Source: Crocodylus rhombifer | Lineage: Eukaryota; Chordata; Crocodylia; Crocodylidae | Reading direction: 5' to 3' | Length of the DNA stretch: 64,000 nt | Assembly: GCA_038503035.1 (NCBI GenBank) | Contig: JAVSML010024419.1 | Location: forward strand, 81,737 to 145,736 | In this document: positions 38,532-50,986 of the stretch, one piece after another | Position numbering within the stretch: the first letter of the stretch is position 1 | Layout of the letters: every line of letters starts with the position of its first letter | Program-made: the position numbers and the translations under genes | Notes under the pieces: generated by a model | The model's database searches: none | Told to the model about the DNA's origin: nothing | The model's input: only the letters and a program-made list of their open reading frames with translations

Positions 38532-39882
38532 CATTAGGCCTGTGTGAGTTGGCAGTGATCTGATCCAGCTTCAGATCCGGCCACTTTGGATGCCACAGTC
38601 CAGTTGGGAGCTCTGGACCAGATTTCCACCTCAATCTGGCTGAAGCTTTGGAGACGCCTTGGAGATCCAGCCATAGCATATAATGGGGAATCAAATAAAT
38701 ATCTATAACTTTGTTGTTTTTTGTCCAGTTTGGATAACACTTGCAGGGATGGTAGCGTCTGCTAAGAGCGTGAAACCTACCAAGTTTGAAGAAGATCGAT
38801 GCAGGTGTTCGGGGGGAACTGTACCCCAAATTCCTGAAAGCCAAACTCATGTCACGGCTGTATGTTACAATACAGGGGGGTCAAAATTGCAGGGGTGGTG
38901 GCTCTTACTAAGGCCACAAACCCTGCCAAGTTTCAAGGAGATCGGTGCAGGGGTTTGAGGGGAACTGCCCCTCAACCTGAGGACAAGCAACACTGGTGCC
39001 ATGGGTGACCCTGCATGTGTTAAGGCGCAGCGGGGTGACAGCTGCAGGGATGGTGGCCCCTGCTGTGACACCTGCCAGCTGTGGAGGAGATCGGCTCAGG
39101 GGGGCTCTGGGACCCTGCACCTCTAGCTGCTGACAGACAAAACTCATGCCAAGACTATGTCCATCTTGGGGCAGTTGATTGTCTGTATTGAGTCTTTCCT
39201 CTCCTTAGCTTGGTTTTGTAGGTGCTACTTGATGCTTGTTAAGTCGTTATGTAGCAGCTAAGTCCTGTGTATTGAGCTGGTCCCTGAGTGAATCATGATT
39301 AATTGGTTGGTAACTGGGAACACAGCAGCTCAGCCGCCAGGCCTGCAGCAGCGTCTCCCCACCAGACAGCAGCGTCTCCCCAGGACAGACAGTCAGTCCC
39401 ACAGCACCCATGGCACCTGTGTTGCTTGTCCACAGCTTGAGGGGCAGTTCCCTCTAAACCCCTGTCCTGATCTCCTTGAAACGTGGCAGGCTTTGTGGCC
39501 TCAGTAAGGGCTATCAGCCCTGCAGTTTTGCCCCTCCTGTATTGTAACATATAGACGTGACAGGAGTTTTGCGGTCAAGCATGTGGAGTGCTGTTCCCCC
39601 CAAACCCCTGCACCAATCTTCTTGAAACTTGGCAGGATTCATCCTCTCTGTACAATCTACCACCCCTGAAAATTTCATCAAAATCGGACAAAAACAATAA
39701 AGTTATAGATAGTTTATTGTTTCCCCATTATACCCAATGGCCGAATCTCCGAGGCGGCTCCGAACCGCTTCGGGAAGCCAAACGAGGCAGCGCTTTGACC
39801 CAGATGTGGTGCTATGGACCTCGAGGTGTCCAAAGCTTCTCCAGATCCGGAGCTCTGTCCAAAGCCTCACACAGCCCTAATG
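38532..39882. mobile_element. 1351-bp foldback element, Harbinger-like ends
   Basis: The ends CATTAGGCCTGTGTGAG and CTCACACAGCCCTAATG are inverted. Complementarity continues for about 475 bases per arm (38532-39007 and 39405-39882), for example AAGTTTGAAGAAGATCGATG against CAATCTTCTTGAAACTTGG, and GGTGCCATGGGTG against CACCCATGGCACC. The left arm and loop hold three direct units starting at 38743, 38889 and 39043 (GCAGGGATGGT variants), spaced 146-154 bases. No transposase frame is present. From memory, crocodilian genomes carry many Harbinger-related MITEs; this family membership is inference. Confidence 0.85.
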
Positions 39883-40269
39883 CTTATGTCCTCGCTGACA
39901 ACAGGCCTCATGCATTCACTGCTTCAAAGATGTCAGTGCCAATGGCGGGCAATGAGGAACATTAACATTTGGCAAGGAGACATTTACAAAAGTGGGGCCC
40001 CTGAAGCAGCAAAACTCCTTAGGCTTCCTGCCAGATCTGTTCTCACAAGGGTAAAGGCTTGTGTAAACAGTATATAACCCCACTTTCCCCTGAACAAGAT
40101 GGGAAAATCGAAGTAGATCTTGGGTGCACAGAAAACTAGTTCACTGCTTCAGGTTCTGAAATACAACTAAGCAAAGAAATATTTAGCCTGAAATAGTAAT
40201 AGTAATAACAACAAGCCCTCCTAACAGGGCTAGATATTAGCGGGTGCTAATTTAGGCATCTACAGGCAT

Positions 40270-40418
40270 GAATCTATTAACCTTCACAACTCCTTTGTGA
40301 TGCAGTGTTTTCCATTTTACAAGCACAAAAACTAAGGCATGTTCATTGGCAAGGAAATTTTCACAGGACCTCTTAGGCACTCTGCAGAAAGCACAGAGCG
40401 CCATTCCAGGTACCTAGA
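40270..40418 (-). mobile_element. MIR SINE fragment, reverse orientation
   Basis: TTTTCCATTTTACAAGCACA, AAAACTAAGGCATG and CACAGGACCTCTTAGGCAC follow the reversed MIR core (the CATTTTACAGATGAGGAAACTGAGGCA region). Confidence 0.7.
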
Positions 40419-40421
40419 TAA

Positions 40422-41180
40422 CAGGGGTGTCCGAAGCAGGCCCTATTCCATTTCAATTTGGATTCAGCCCGAATCAGGGACAGCGATTCGATTCGCTGAT
40501 TGGGATCACTGTCCCCGATTCGATTTGGCCAAATCCAAACCTGAAGATTCGATGCTGATTCAGAGAATCAGCGATTCAGACACATTCACACCTTTAAAAG
40601 TTTTTTTACATACCTTGAGGTAGCAGGCACGGCTCATGATCACTGTGATGCTGGGGCACATGGAGTGTCCCACAGGAGTGCGGGAGGACCCTCCATGCTC
40701 TCGCCGGTGAACCCTGAAGTGGACTGGAAGTACTTCTGGTCCACTTCTGGGTCCTCTGGGGAGTGTGCTGGGCCCCCCCACTGGCTCAGTGATCAGCTGC
40801 AAGGGGACCCTGGGTGCCCCCCCCAGATGCAGTAAGGGCCAGATGCTGAGCCAGGAGGATGCAGGGCTGAGGGGGCCCCAGCATGCACCCCAGCGGACCT
40901 GGAAGTGGACTGGAAGCGCTTCTGGTCCACTTCCAGGTCTGCTGCTGAGCACCTCCCACACTTCCGCAGGACACTCCACGCGCCCCAGCATTGCAGTGTT
41001 CATGAGTTCCTGCTATCTAGAGGTACGTAGAAAAAACTTTTAAAGCTGTGTCTACGTCCAAATCGATTCAGAAAGATTAAAGCATCCTCCGATTCGATTC
41101 AGATTTGGAGATTCGGCCACCGAATCGGTCCGAATCTCCACCGTATTGAATCAGCGACTGAAGCTTTGCACAGCCCTACC
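40422..41180. mobile_element. 759-bp foldback element with nested palindromes
   Basis: The left end CAGGGGTGTCCGAAGC and the reversed right end TAGGGCTGTGCAAAGCTTC form termini. The arms pair almost to the centre, for example CTTTAAAAGTTTTTTTACAT against the reverse of ACGTAGAAAAAACTTTTAAAG, and GGAGTGTCCCACAGGAGTGC against its right partner. The outer parts are rich in GAATCG words. Two internal near-palindromes of 38-40 bases lie at 40713-40750 and 40898-40937 (halves CCTGGAAGTGGAC). There is no coding frame. The flanks read TAA on both sides, consistent with a TWA target, but terminus alignment is not exact. Confidence 0.85.
40898..40937. repeat. 40-bp near-perfect palindrome inside the foldback element
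   Basis: The half CCTGGAAGTGGACTGGAAGC matches the reverse complement of the other half at 18 of 20 positions. A diverged sister lies at 40713-40750. Confidence 0.9.
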
Positions 41181-41184
41181 TAAT

Positions 41185-44100
41185 AGGTTGCAAATTCAGC
41201 ATTCATAAAAAGGTTTCATGTGATTTCTATGGTAACTGCCGCATACCTGACTCCCTGTTTTTCTCTCCTGTTGCTTTGTTTTACTCCTTTTTGATTCAAG
41301 ATTTTGCTGAAGCTTTGAAACTTTAGCAGTAGACTGATATAAATGGAGGAAAGCCGTCCATAAGATTCCTCACATCCCACCCTTCCAAGCTGCCCATCAG
41401 GCAATGTTCTGATCTTCCATTGCCAGGGATCTGTCTGAGCAGATGCTGCTGATGGCACTGAATAAATATCACAGAAAAAAGCAGACAGGCATAGTTCATA
41501 TTGCAGAAACAGCCCCTAACCTCCATAGCAGCCCCATTGTACTACGGCTGTGTAACAATAAAGCCCTTGCTCCGAAAAGCCCATGGGGACAAATCTTAAA
41601 TGAACTGAAAAAGGGTGCTGAACCCCTGCTCCCCACATATGTATGCATATACCCACAAGTTCTGTAATGTCAACATGTCACAGAAGTCTTCAAAAATTGA
41701 ATTCATCTTGACATGTAGGGAGAACCACCTCCCCTTCCTCAACATATACACAGTGCTCAAGCGTTAGCTAGGACCTTATTTTTTTGGGTAGATGAACTGA
41801 AGTGCCACTGAGATGACTAATAGCATCACGTTAGCAAAGAAGGTGACAGCATCTGTAATTCAAACAAATATAAACAATATCTTCAAATGTCTGCAACCAA
41901 GCACACGCCAAGGTTAGTATAAAAGTTTGCTCTCATTTTCTATATCAGTAGAATTATTTGACGGAAAATGTACATTATTTAACAGGGCAACGTAACAGCT
42001 AGAAAAGCGTGCTGGCTGAATTTATTTTGCAACCTCAGGGAAAGTCTTCTGCAGCATTATCTTTGCCCTCTGCCAGTCAGAAGGGAGCAATTCAGTTGGC
42101 AGGGTCAGCAACATCTACCATTTAATGCATGGATTTAAATTGCATGCTGCCTTATAATGCTCCATTGAACTCCAACAGTACATGGTAGCCCCCCCTGCTT
42201 AAAAACCAGAGCAGTCTCCACACAGCATCACTGAAACTCAAAGTGTTGATGGAAAGCATGCTTAGTTGAATGAATTGCCTAGTGGAAGGCAAAGTTTTCA
42301 GCACTATCATTGGACTCAGTGAATTTAGTTTGAGCCAGAGGCTCTGGCGAGAAAACCAAAGCCAGTAATTACAGGATGCCAAGAATATCTAACTTTAATG
42401 AGAGGAAGAGTCAGACAAATTGGAAATCATCATAAGCCTACAATTTGTGCAAGTTTAATTTATTCTGTCCGAGTGTCTTAGATCCACCCACCCAGCCTCC
42501 CAAAAAATGAGAGAGAGAGCAGGGGGAAAGGGAAGTAGCTCACTCCCTTCACGATGTGAGGTGACCAAAAATTATACTTGAATTCTAAAAAAAGTGAAAA
42601 GCTTCATTACTCTTTCATTCCAAGGAACAAGTCTATAGGAATATCACAGATAATTGGGCAAAAATTCAGACCCTCCCAAAAGGGATGGTTTTATCACAGT
42701 GTGCGATTCAGCTGAATTGAGCACCAGAGAGAGAGAACCTATCATTCTCTGTAGGGACCGGTGCAGAGTATGGCATTTCTCCTCTTGGGACATTTCTCAT
42801 CATAGCCCTCAGCCAATGTTGAGATGCACTCTGATCCCAGTTAGTCTGGTGTAAATCCACATTGGCTGTATGAATTTCAAAAAAGTTCTGATTTATATTC
42901 ATGTAACTAAGATTTGCACTAGGCTGAATGAAGGAGGGTAGGAACTGGAGTTCATACTATACTGTTCCAATTGTAAGTTGACTCCACATATAAATCAACC
43001 CTGCATTTGCAGGTCTAATTTTTAGGGGGGAAGGGAGGAAAAAATCAGTTCTCTCTCCAAATAAAAGTCAATAACTACAGATGAAGTCTCTGAATTGCTA
43101 TTATCCTTACAAAATCCCATGACACAATTAAATAAATCAAAGAAAGGCCCAACAAGGCTAAATGCCTTAAAATATAAAAATGAAAACAAACAAACTCCAC
43201 CATGCTCTGTACCAAGAGTAACTTTGCCCAGGGCTCACCATAATGTCTTCAGCCTAAAATTCCATGGCAGTACATATCCAGAAAAACATTGTTAGTTCAG
43301 TGGAAACTGTTTACAGGTTTAAACAACATGTTATTAAATGTAACATTAATAAATGTGCAAGTGTAGACATTAACTGGAAGCATAACTCAGAATTCAAAGT
43401 TCATTGATAGAGAGAGTCCAAACCCTAGGTCCAGACACCACTAATGTTAATGACTCAACATCCATATTTTCCTCATTTGAGGAATGTGGAGATGGAGAAA
43501 GTAGGTGGCTATATGTGAATTTTGTAACAATAAAGGGGGAGGGGTGTTGGAACATGCCCATTTGTTGAATCCAAAGTATTTTCATTATTGATTTTGATCC
43601 ATTGCCAGAGAAACACAGGCAGGGCTCCAACACACCTCTGCTGGGTTTTCTGCCAGCTCATCCTGCAGCCGGTTTCCTGGTTCTGTGCCTCCAGTGGCGA
43701 CCTGCCCCACGGACTGCCTCAAGCTGGGAAGGAATCCTTGACCCCTGCTGATGTCCTCAACTTATCCAGGGCCCTGAGGACTTCTGGACTCTTACCTTTC
43801 TGCCTCCCCAACCCAACAAAACAGACCAGGGGCTACTCCCCTGGAACAGCAGAGGATCGGCTATTATTGTCCTTCCCTATACAAGCCAAGGTCACCACCA
43901 TGGCCCAGCCATTGTGGCCCTGAAAGGTAAAGTGCAGGGTCATCTGCTTCATACAAGATTACTGCATTGTTTTGATACAGGTCAACTCCACATAGAACCA
44001 TAAAAGTCTCATTCAGCTTCTATCTGAGGGGATAAAAAGGCCACCTTATAATAGGAGTTACATAGTAAGTACCTAGGACCTAATATTCAGAAGCTCAGTG

Positions 44101-46430
44101 CTTTTGAAAATATCAACAACAAGAATCAAAATCAATGGGAATGGAGGCTCTGAGCTCCTATGATAAAGCAAGCCCCCTAATGAGTATCCTCTCAGAACAT
44201 GCTCCTATTAAATCCATAATAGTGGCTTGTGCCAACAGAGGGAAGACAATTTATTCCTTCTCTTTGTTTAACCTCTGTATGCATTTTTTCTGCCCATACC
44301 ACATATAGCTAGGGAATCTATCACTTTAAACTTCAAGGTGCAGAGCTGTGGTGGTGGGTTACTACTGACCTTTAGCTTCTATTTACATGAAAAGATGCCT
44401 GAGTGACAAAGAAAAATTATCTAGCTATAACCAAATAATTATTCCACTACAGTTATGTCTGTACACGTTCCCATATGGGCATTTTATTCGCAAATAAAAG
44501 TGACTTTATTCCACTATAATAAATCAGGGTGATTATACTGGAAAACAGAGACTAGAACAGTATCCATATAGGGACTTATACATGTACAAATTGCAGAGGG
44601 ATAATTATTCCAGTGTAGCTATACTGAGAAGTTTCCACATGTAGAGAATTCCTTGAGGACCAAAAGGTCCATTTTAGGCAGGTTGAATGTTGATAGTGCA
44701 CGGTCCCCCCATACCCCCTACACACCTCCAGTGGCCGCCTCTTCACTGGGAACTGGACTTGAATTCATGTCAGAGAAGCCAACGACTGCCTGCAGACAGT
44801 CATCTGTTTGTCATGACTATGTGCATTGGAAGCCCCAAGCGATGCATGAATGCCAGCATGAATGTCCAGGGAGCTGTCCTTCCCTCAAAGGACAGTTTTG
44901 TGAATGCTGGTTTAGCCTGAACATGAAAATTAGTGCAGAGAGTCTCATCTCAGTCCCATCTGGAATTTGGGACACATTTCATAAGCAACACAAAAAATTG
45001 GCTGTAATTTGGCATGATTATCAGTGCTATTTGAGAACAAACCTAAAAATAGAATGACAAGGAGCTGCCGGCCAGGCCAACGCTGTATTTGCAATGAATC
45101 CACTCTAGACTAGAATTATTTATTAATTTCTATTCATAAAAAGGCAGCTTTCAGTAAGACTTTTTTTTTAAAAAGTCATACAAACAACAACTGTCCAAAA
45201 AGTGTCAGGTAACAGTCCCAGCTCTCCCTCACAAAATTCCCCTATCCTGCACAGTCCTCAATGCCTCATCCAAAACACCCTCACTCTCCCAATATTTACC
45301 CAGAGATTTATCCCTGCCATGTACTCCAAAAGCCACCGAATCTTGGTTATTTCAAAACATAGGTGCGAGAGTTGACTCCAAGTAAGATGGTGCCAAGCCA
45401 CTGTAGCCCAGCCTGATTCTGCTTAACACTTCAGTATGCTAGTATTATCACTGCTAGTCAAAAGGACTGAAAATGTAATAGCTGATGGAACAGAATACAA
45501 TGTTTGACAATAAGAATATACTTTGGAATAGAGAATGATATTTATGTGGTAGAACTGAGTGGGCCAATTAAGAGTAAGACAGCAACAATCCCATTTCTTA
45601 TCAGTCCGAGTCATTCCATAGAAAACTACTGGCCTCCACTTGATTAAATCTTATATTATTTTTCTAATAGTATGGTCATCAAAGTAATGAATCAAAATTG
45701 GTACCCTGCATCAGGCACAGTATGACAGAATTACAGTGGGGGGGACGGGGGGACACACTTTTGAGGTGTTGAGAAGCCTGCACAAGACATGCCTGAAGCA
45801 TATTAAGGCATAACTATTAGCCCCTCATATTCACTGGTTGCAAATTCACATCAACATTTTAATGAAAGAAAAAGAGCCCATCAAGGTCTAGCAGAATGTA
45901 CTTTGGCTGTCCTATCACTTTGATGAATGAACGGTTTTCCTTTAAGCAGTACTAGCGCTAACTTAAAGCAATTCTAATTCCCCACCATACCTTGTTGGAG
46001 GTCAGAACCTCTATTTTAACATTTTGTTTAAAAGCAGTGGCCTGTATAATTAGTATTACCAACAAACAGCAGCCCATAAATTCCTAAGCACTGTGTGTGC
46101 AGTTCCTCATCTCTGGCAAGGCTTGGATACTCTGTAAAAAAGGTATCCAGGAATACATCAGCAGAATGCTATGTACACAGACAAACATAAATGCTTTTCA
46201 GCCTTGTAGCAGCCAATCACTTATTATTCATAGCATTAAATGACAGCAATCCAGTAGAATTTCTAAGAACTAGATGGCAGTAAGAAATCAAATCATGTTG
46301 CTGTAGGGTTAGACAAGGGGATTCTGCAAAGCAATGTACTAATGCTTTAGAGCATCAGCCTAAGATTTAAATATAATTCTAGTAAAACCTTGCCACTTCT
46401 CCCAAATAACTAGGAGACACGCTGTGAATT
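41185..46430. other. Mostly unique intronic sequence
   Basis: It holds the repeat at 44430-44640 and a locally GC-richer block at 43610-43925 with a 111-codon plus frame but no domain. A 134-codon plus frame at 44653-45057 is also unrecognised. A possible old repeat lies at 42970-43040. Confidence 0.4.
44430..44640. repeat. Old MITE-like repeat with inverted ends
   Basis: ATAATTATTCCACTACAGTTAT at the left and GATAATTATTCCAGTGTAGC at the right frame the segment CAAATAAAAGTGACTTTATTCC. It resembles a reptile dispersed repeat from memory. The boundaries are approximate. Confidence 0.4.
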
Positions 46431-46436
46431 ACTGAG

Positions 46437-46540
46437 TTGGGGCCTGATACTATAGGCAATAAGGCACATGCTTCACTTTAACTAGATGAGTAGTCCCACT
46501 GGTTTCAAAATTTCCATGTATGCAAGAGTTTGTAGTAGTG
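46437..46540. repeat. Short MITE-like repeat with GGGGCC ends
   Basis: It starts GGGGCCTGATACTATAGG and ends GTAGTAGTGGGGCCC, with a centre ATGAGTAGTCCCACTGGTTTC. The centre phrase recurs weakly near 52165 and as CATCTGAGTAGCCCTACTGA at 53069-53088. From memory this is a widespread sauropsid repeat. Confidence 0.6.
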
Positions 46541-46544
46541 GGGC

Positions 46545-49500
46545 CCTCATAGGTAAGTGAACAAGCACAATAAAAAAACAACAACACAATAGTTAGAGTG
46601 GTTCACCATCTGTAGGATTCTTTTTCTATTTATATATACACTTACTTCTTCAGTATATTGATTATGTTTACTCACACACAGGCACACAAACACAAAAGTG
46701 CCATTTCTTACGCAGTTCCTTAAAATACATACATGTTTCCTGATGAGTTAACTGTGAGATTTAGAAATGTCCTATCTTTAACTTAGCAGGACAGTTTTCT
46801 TTAAAGCAGTAAGTTAAGCAGAAAGAACTCCAGTTCCAGGCAAGATCATAGAGTTTCCCAGCTGCACAGCAAAGCGGTGCCCTGATTTATGGTTGGAACC
46901 AAAAGCAGAATCTGGACCTGGTGAGACTTTCAGCAGAGATGCCGTTGTATTTTTAAATTTTCCTGATATGCATTTAAATGTTTCCACCAAAATCATGGAG
47001 AGAAAAAATACCCTCTCTTGTTAAGCAGGAGAATTCTCTCTGTATTCCTACTCCTACCAAATTTAATCCACTGCATGATGTGTAAATGATCCATTGCCCC
47101 ACAGTTTGCATGTTGTTCCTTTTGTCTTAGGAATCGGAAAACATCATCAAGAATTTCCCTTCCTTGGGCTTTGCATACATGGATCTACCATGGGAAACAT
47201 CTGCCCACAACCCTGACAATCAGCCTGACCATACAGCCAATAAAATTCCATCATACACTCCTACAGCTGTTTCCTAGGTAACCAGCAGGGAGGCTGTATG
47301 CAATGGAAAGCAACAAACAGCAGCAACATAACCCTGCAACATCTCTACTTTTTAGCACAGCTTTAACTTGTTACAGTTTTATTTTTCTTTTACCTGCCCT
47401 AGATGACACTCATGAGACATCAAGAACTTACTTTAGGTATCATAATCCTCCTGTACTGGTGCTTGTGCTGCGTGTGGAAAGAGGAAAAGGGTGTGTGGGG
47501 GGGTGCTATTATTCTGGGGTTTGCGATGTATAAATTACAGGCCAAACCTTGAGGTCCTTACTCAAGCAAAAAGGCCAAAGTTCCCTAGCCATTTACAGTC
47601 AAACCCTATAACTTGTTCCCAATAACATAGGAACAATGTCTGAGAACTGTGTTAGGATGCCTGGATAATTATGGTGACTGGTACTATACTATATAGATGT
47701 TATCCAAGCTACACTTGTTAAGACAAAACCCTGTCTTTTGCTTTCTTTATACATATGCTTTGTCCCTGTGACCATATGGCCAAAGACTGCCCTTGGCCAC
47801 TCACATTCATAGGAACTGAATTTCACAGGAACTTTGAACACATCACCTTCAGTGACCTAAAGCTGAATTTAGCCTTTTGTTTTCTCCATAACTGACATCC
47901 CGAGCATGCCACGAGTAAGACCCAGTCCTCAAGCAGCACTCCGATACAAGACTGCAACCTCAGATCCTACACGTAGACGTTACGGGCCAAAGCACGCCGT
48001 GTTCCACCAAGCGTTGTTCCCAGGCCACTGAAGTCAGCACGTCAGTCTTTTCAATAAGCTTTGCAAGAACTGGCTGGACAAATGTATACAAACAGCAATG
48101 AGTAGAAATAAGAAATATTTTCCACCTGCCTTTCTTGTACTGTTGAAATGGATTTTTTTATTGAGATTTGAACATCATTACCCACTTATAAGGTAAGTAT
48201 TTGGCAGATAACACTCTATAATGAAGTGTACAGCACTGTATCCTATGCACTGTGTAATTAAGAACCTAATCATAAAGCCCACAGACTGGCAAATTAGAAT
48301 TGTATAGTTACCTTACCTGAGATATCAAGTCCTTGTGCTAGCAAGACCTCATCCAAAGCCACTGTCAATGGAACATTTTCCACAGACCCCAATGGACTTT
48401 GATAGAATTAGTCACAGGAGAAAAGAAGTGCTCACAGGATCGAACCTTTAGCTTGGAACAAACAGAGCCATTTGTACAGCATGCGCATGAGAGGAAATAC
48501 ATATTTATATGCACAGGATTGTCCTAGCAAGAGACAACCTTTAACAAGTAATGTCAATAATGATATCAAAGTTGTTCATGCCAGCTACTCCTCTACCAGC
48601 AACCACACATAGCACAAAATCCCTGCCTGTTGAAGAATAAGAAGAAATCTGAGATCAGAGCATTGTTCAGAGGTTGTATGCCCCAAACTAAAAGAATTTT
48701 TACAGCAAACATGTTAAGACAATAACGGTGTGGGTTTGTTTGTTTTAAATGAATGCCATTTTGCAGCACCGCTCATGTAAATTTTCTGTATTTCCAATTC
48801 CGTTACCTAATATGTCTGACCTTTTGAACACCATCCTTGATTAATGATGCTTCCAGGCTAGCGTAATGTGGCTGCAAAGTGATTCCAGTCACATGAATAT
48901 TCAGTAACCAAAATATATCGTTCACTCCAAACCACCAATAGGCTCCTTTTGCTGAATGACAGAGCATTCACTTGGAAACTGAGGACTACAGTTTATATAC
49001 AGAATTAAAACACACTTGCTTGGCAAGCATGCTTTACTCTGAGAAGGGTTTGCAGTATCATGGCTGCTAGATGGTAGTGGAAGCAGTGAAAATCCCGTAT
49101 TTGCACAATCACAAAAAACTAACAAACAAACAGGCACAGATCGCTTGTTCAGTACAAAGAGATATGGAAAAAGAATATTTGTAATAACACAGAGAGAGCT
49201 TGTCTTGGAACATTAAAAACCCACAGCAAAACCCTGCTGAGATTTCATAGTGCTGCTGTACAAGACAAGATGTGAAAGTTTCTCTGGAGTCCAGTTAGAC
49301 ATTGTACTGCATCTATTAAAAATCTTAACACTGCAAAGTGTTCACGGGGACTGTATCTGTTTTCTCAGTAGCAGGGCAGCATCTCATTTTCCAGTGTGAC
49401 CAGAACTGTTTAGACTCATAAGAAAAAACAATACCTGGCATAAAAGGAAAGGAAATCCCTTCCTTGCATGTTCAGAATATTCATTGCTATTCATGCACCC

Positions 49501-50300
49501 TGTCCTCTCAACATCAAACCAGCCCGTTACAGCACATATCCTGGAAGATTTTTGCTTTAGATGAACTGCTGTCCGATTAGCCAGGTGGTAACTTCCAAAG
49601 GCAAACCACAGTGTGAGGACAATATTACAAGAAAATCTGGAAAAGACACCTTTTTAAGAATATAAATTAGGTACAAACCAACAGTCAGGTAAAAGACTCA
49701 CTGCAGTGCTTTGTATAAATTGTGAAGAAAGAGAGAGAGAGCAATGAAGAGAAAGTTAATTGCAAAAGGCATAGGAGACAAGAACCACTACAGATCATTG
49801 AAAGTCGTACAGAGTAATAGGCAGAATTGTGTTAAACCAAGGCAGCTAATACATCAGAAGACTAGTGCTACAAGAGGTGCTTTAAAATAACATGCCTCCA
49901 AACCTTCCCTGATCTACCGGTACAAGAGCACCCCTTATATTACGGCCGGCCAGCGTTACAATCTACAGTCAGCAGTGGCAGGAAGAGGTAGTTTGAGGAC
50001 CCTGTCAGATTTGCTCGAACAGACTTTTTTGTAATAGAACAAAATCTGTGATTTTCAAATGGAAATTTATATTCTCAAATCACTGGAGACTGGGGCTCCA
50101 GTGAAGGGGGTACAACCTGTGGGGGTCAAAAGAAAGCTGTTCACCTGACGCAGAAAGGACAAGAAAGAAATATGTATCGTTGCTGACACAAGCCGCAGAA
50201 AACTGATCAGTTTAAACTCCTCAACCCTGACCCTTCGCAAGGCACAGAGGAAAGCGATTCGTTTCCCTGCTTAGTAACCAGCAGGACTGAAGTGTCTCAG
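46545..50300. other. Unique sequence leading to the CpG island
   Basis: Contains a (GA)n run near 49729-49742 and the exon-like plus-strand segment 47131-47277 described in the findings. No known repeat was recognised. Confidence 0.4.
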
Positions 50301-50504
50301 GACCTCTGCGGTTCACCTGAGACGGGAGAACTCGACGGCTGAAATCACTCCCGGGCTCGGACAGCGACACGAAACACCCAGCTGGAGGTCAGGCACTTGT
50401 GGCACAGAAACCAAGGGGCGGCACTGACCAGGCAAGCCCAAAAGGGCAAGCCACAAAGGCAGCCCTGGTCCTGAACGGCTCGCGGCAGAGAGCTGGGATC
50501 GCGT

Positions 50505-50524
50505 CCCGGCCCCGGCCCCGGCCG
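50505..50524 (-). repeat. Short GGGGCC-type tract, G-quadruplex capable
   Basis: The plus strand has CCCGGCCCCGGCCCCGGCCG, so the gene's sense strand carries about three GGGGCC-like units roughly 460 bases into intron 1. The hexamer is the unit expanded in C9orf72 disease; here the tract is short. Confidence 0.7.
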
Positions 50525-50832
50525 TGCCGCCCCGCCAGCCGCAGTAAAACCCGGCACCCGCGCGCGCCGCTGGGTGCCACCTGGCGGCTGCTCGCTTCCG
50601 CCTCCCCGAGCCGCAGGACCCGGGCGCCGTGCCGCGCCGCGCCGCGCGCAGCCGCCTCACGCCGGGAGCCGGCCGGGTCGGCGCGAGGCGCTTCGGCCTG
50701 CGGAGCAGCGCGGCCCGGAGAAAGTTGCCCCGGAGACGCCGCTCTACGCGCCCAGCGTGAACAGGGGAAGCCCCGGTGCCGGCGGCGGGGGCCGGGGGGA
50801 GGACAAACGTGCCGCCTCCAAGTTTCCTGCGG

Positions 50833-50848
50833 CCCCCCCCCCCCCCCC
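50833..50848. repeat. 16-base homopolymer C run (G on the gene strand)
   Basis: An uninterrupted run of sixteen C lies about 140 bases inside intron 1, within the CpG island. Runs like this are prone to slippage and sequencing error, so the length may be imprecise. Confidence 0.9.
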
Positions 50849-50986
50849 TCAGGCAGAGCAGCGGGCGGCTACGCGGGTCCCGGCCGCGGGGCTCCTCAAG
50901 CAGCCCCTTGCAGCAGGGCCCTCGGCTCCGAGCTGCGTCCCCCGGGGAGGGCGGCAAGCGCCCCCCGCTCCGTGCCCCCGCCTCAC

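Larger units (their letters stand above)
1..50986 (-). other. Presumed intron 1 of the GRIP-like gene
   Basis: Everything below the donor at 50986-50985 lies downstream on the minus strand. No open frame in it resembles a GRIP PDZ exon, and the recognisable content is transposable elements and microsatellites. A first intron of at least 51 kb is plausible for a GRIP gene. Small exons, including an alternative b-type first exon, could be missed by eye, so the intron label is inference from exon 1 only. Confidence 0.5.

Noticed and set aside
39588..39965. 125-codon frame across the right arm of the foldback element
   Set aside because: It crosses the element's right boundary into unique sequence and has no domain; it is a chance frame.
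44653..45057. 134-codon cysteine- and histidine-containing plus frame
   Set aside because: The Cys/His spacing does not form a recognised zinc finger, there are no flanking splice or promoter signals, and no similarity came to mind.
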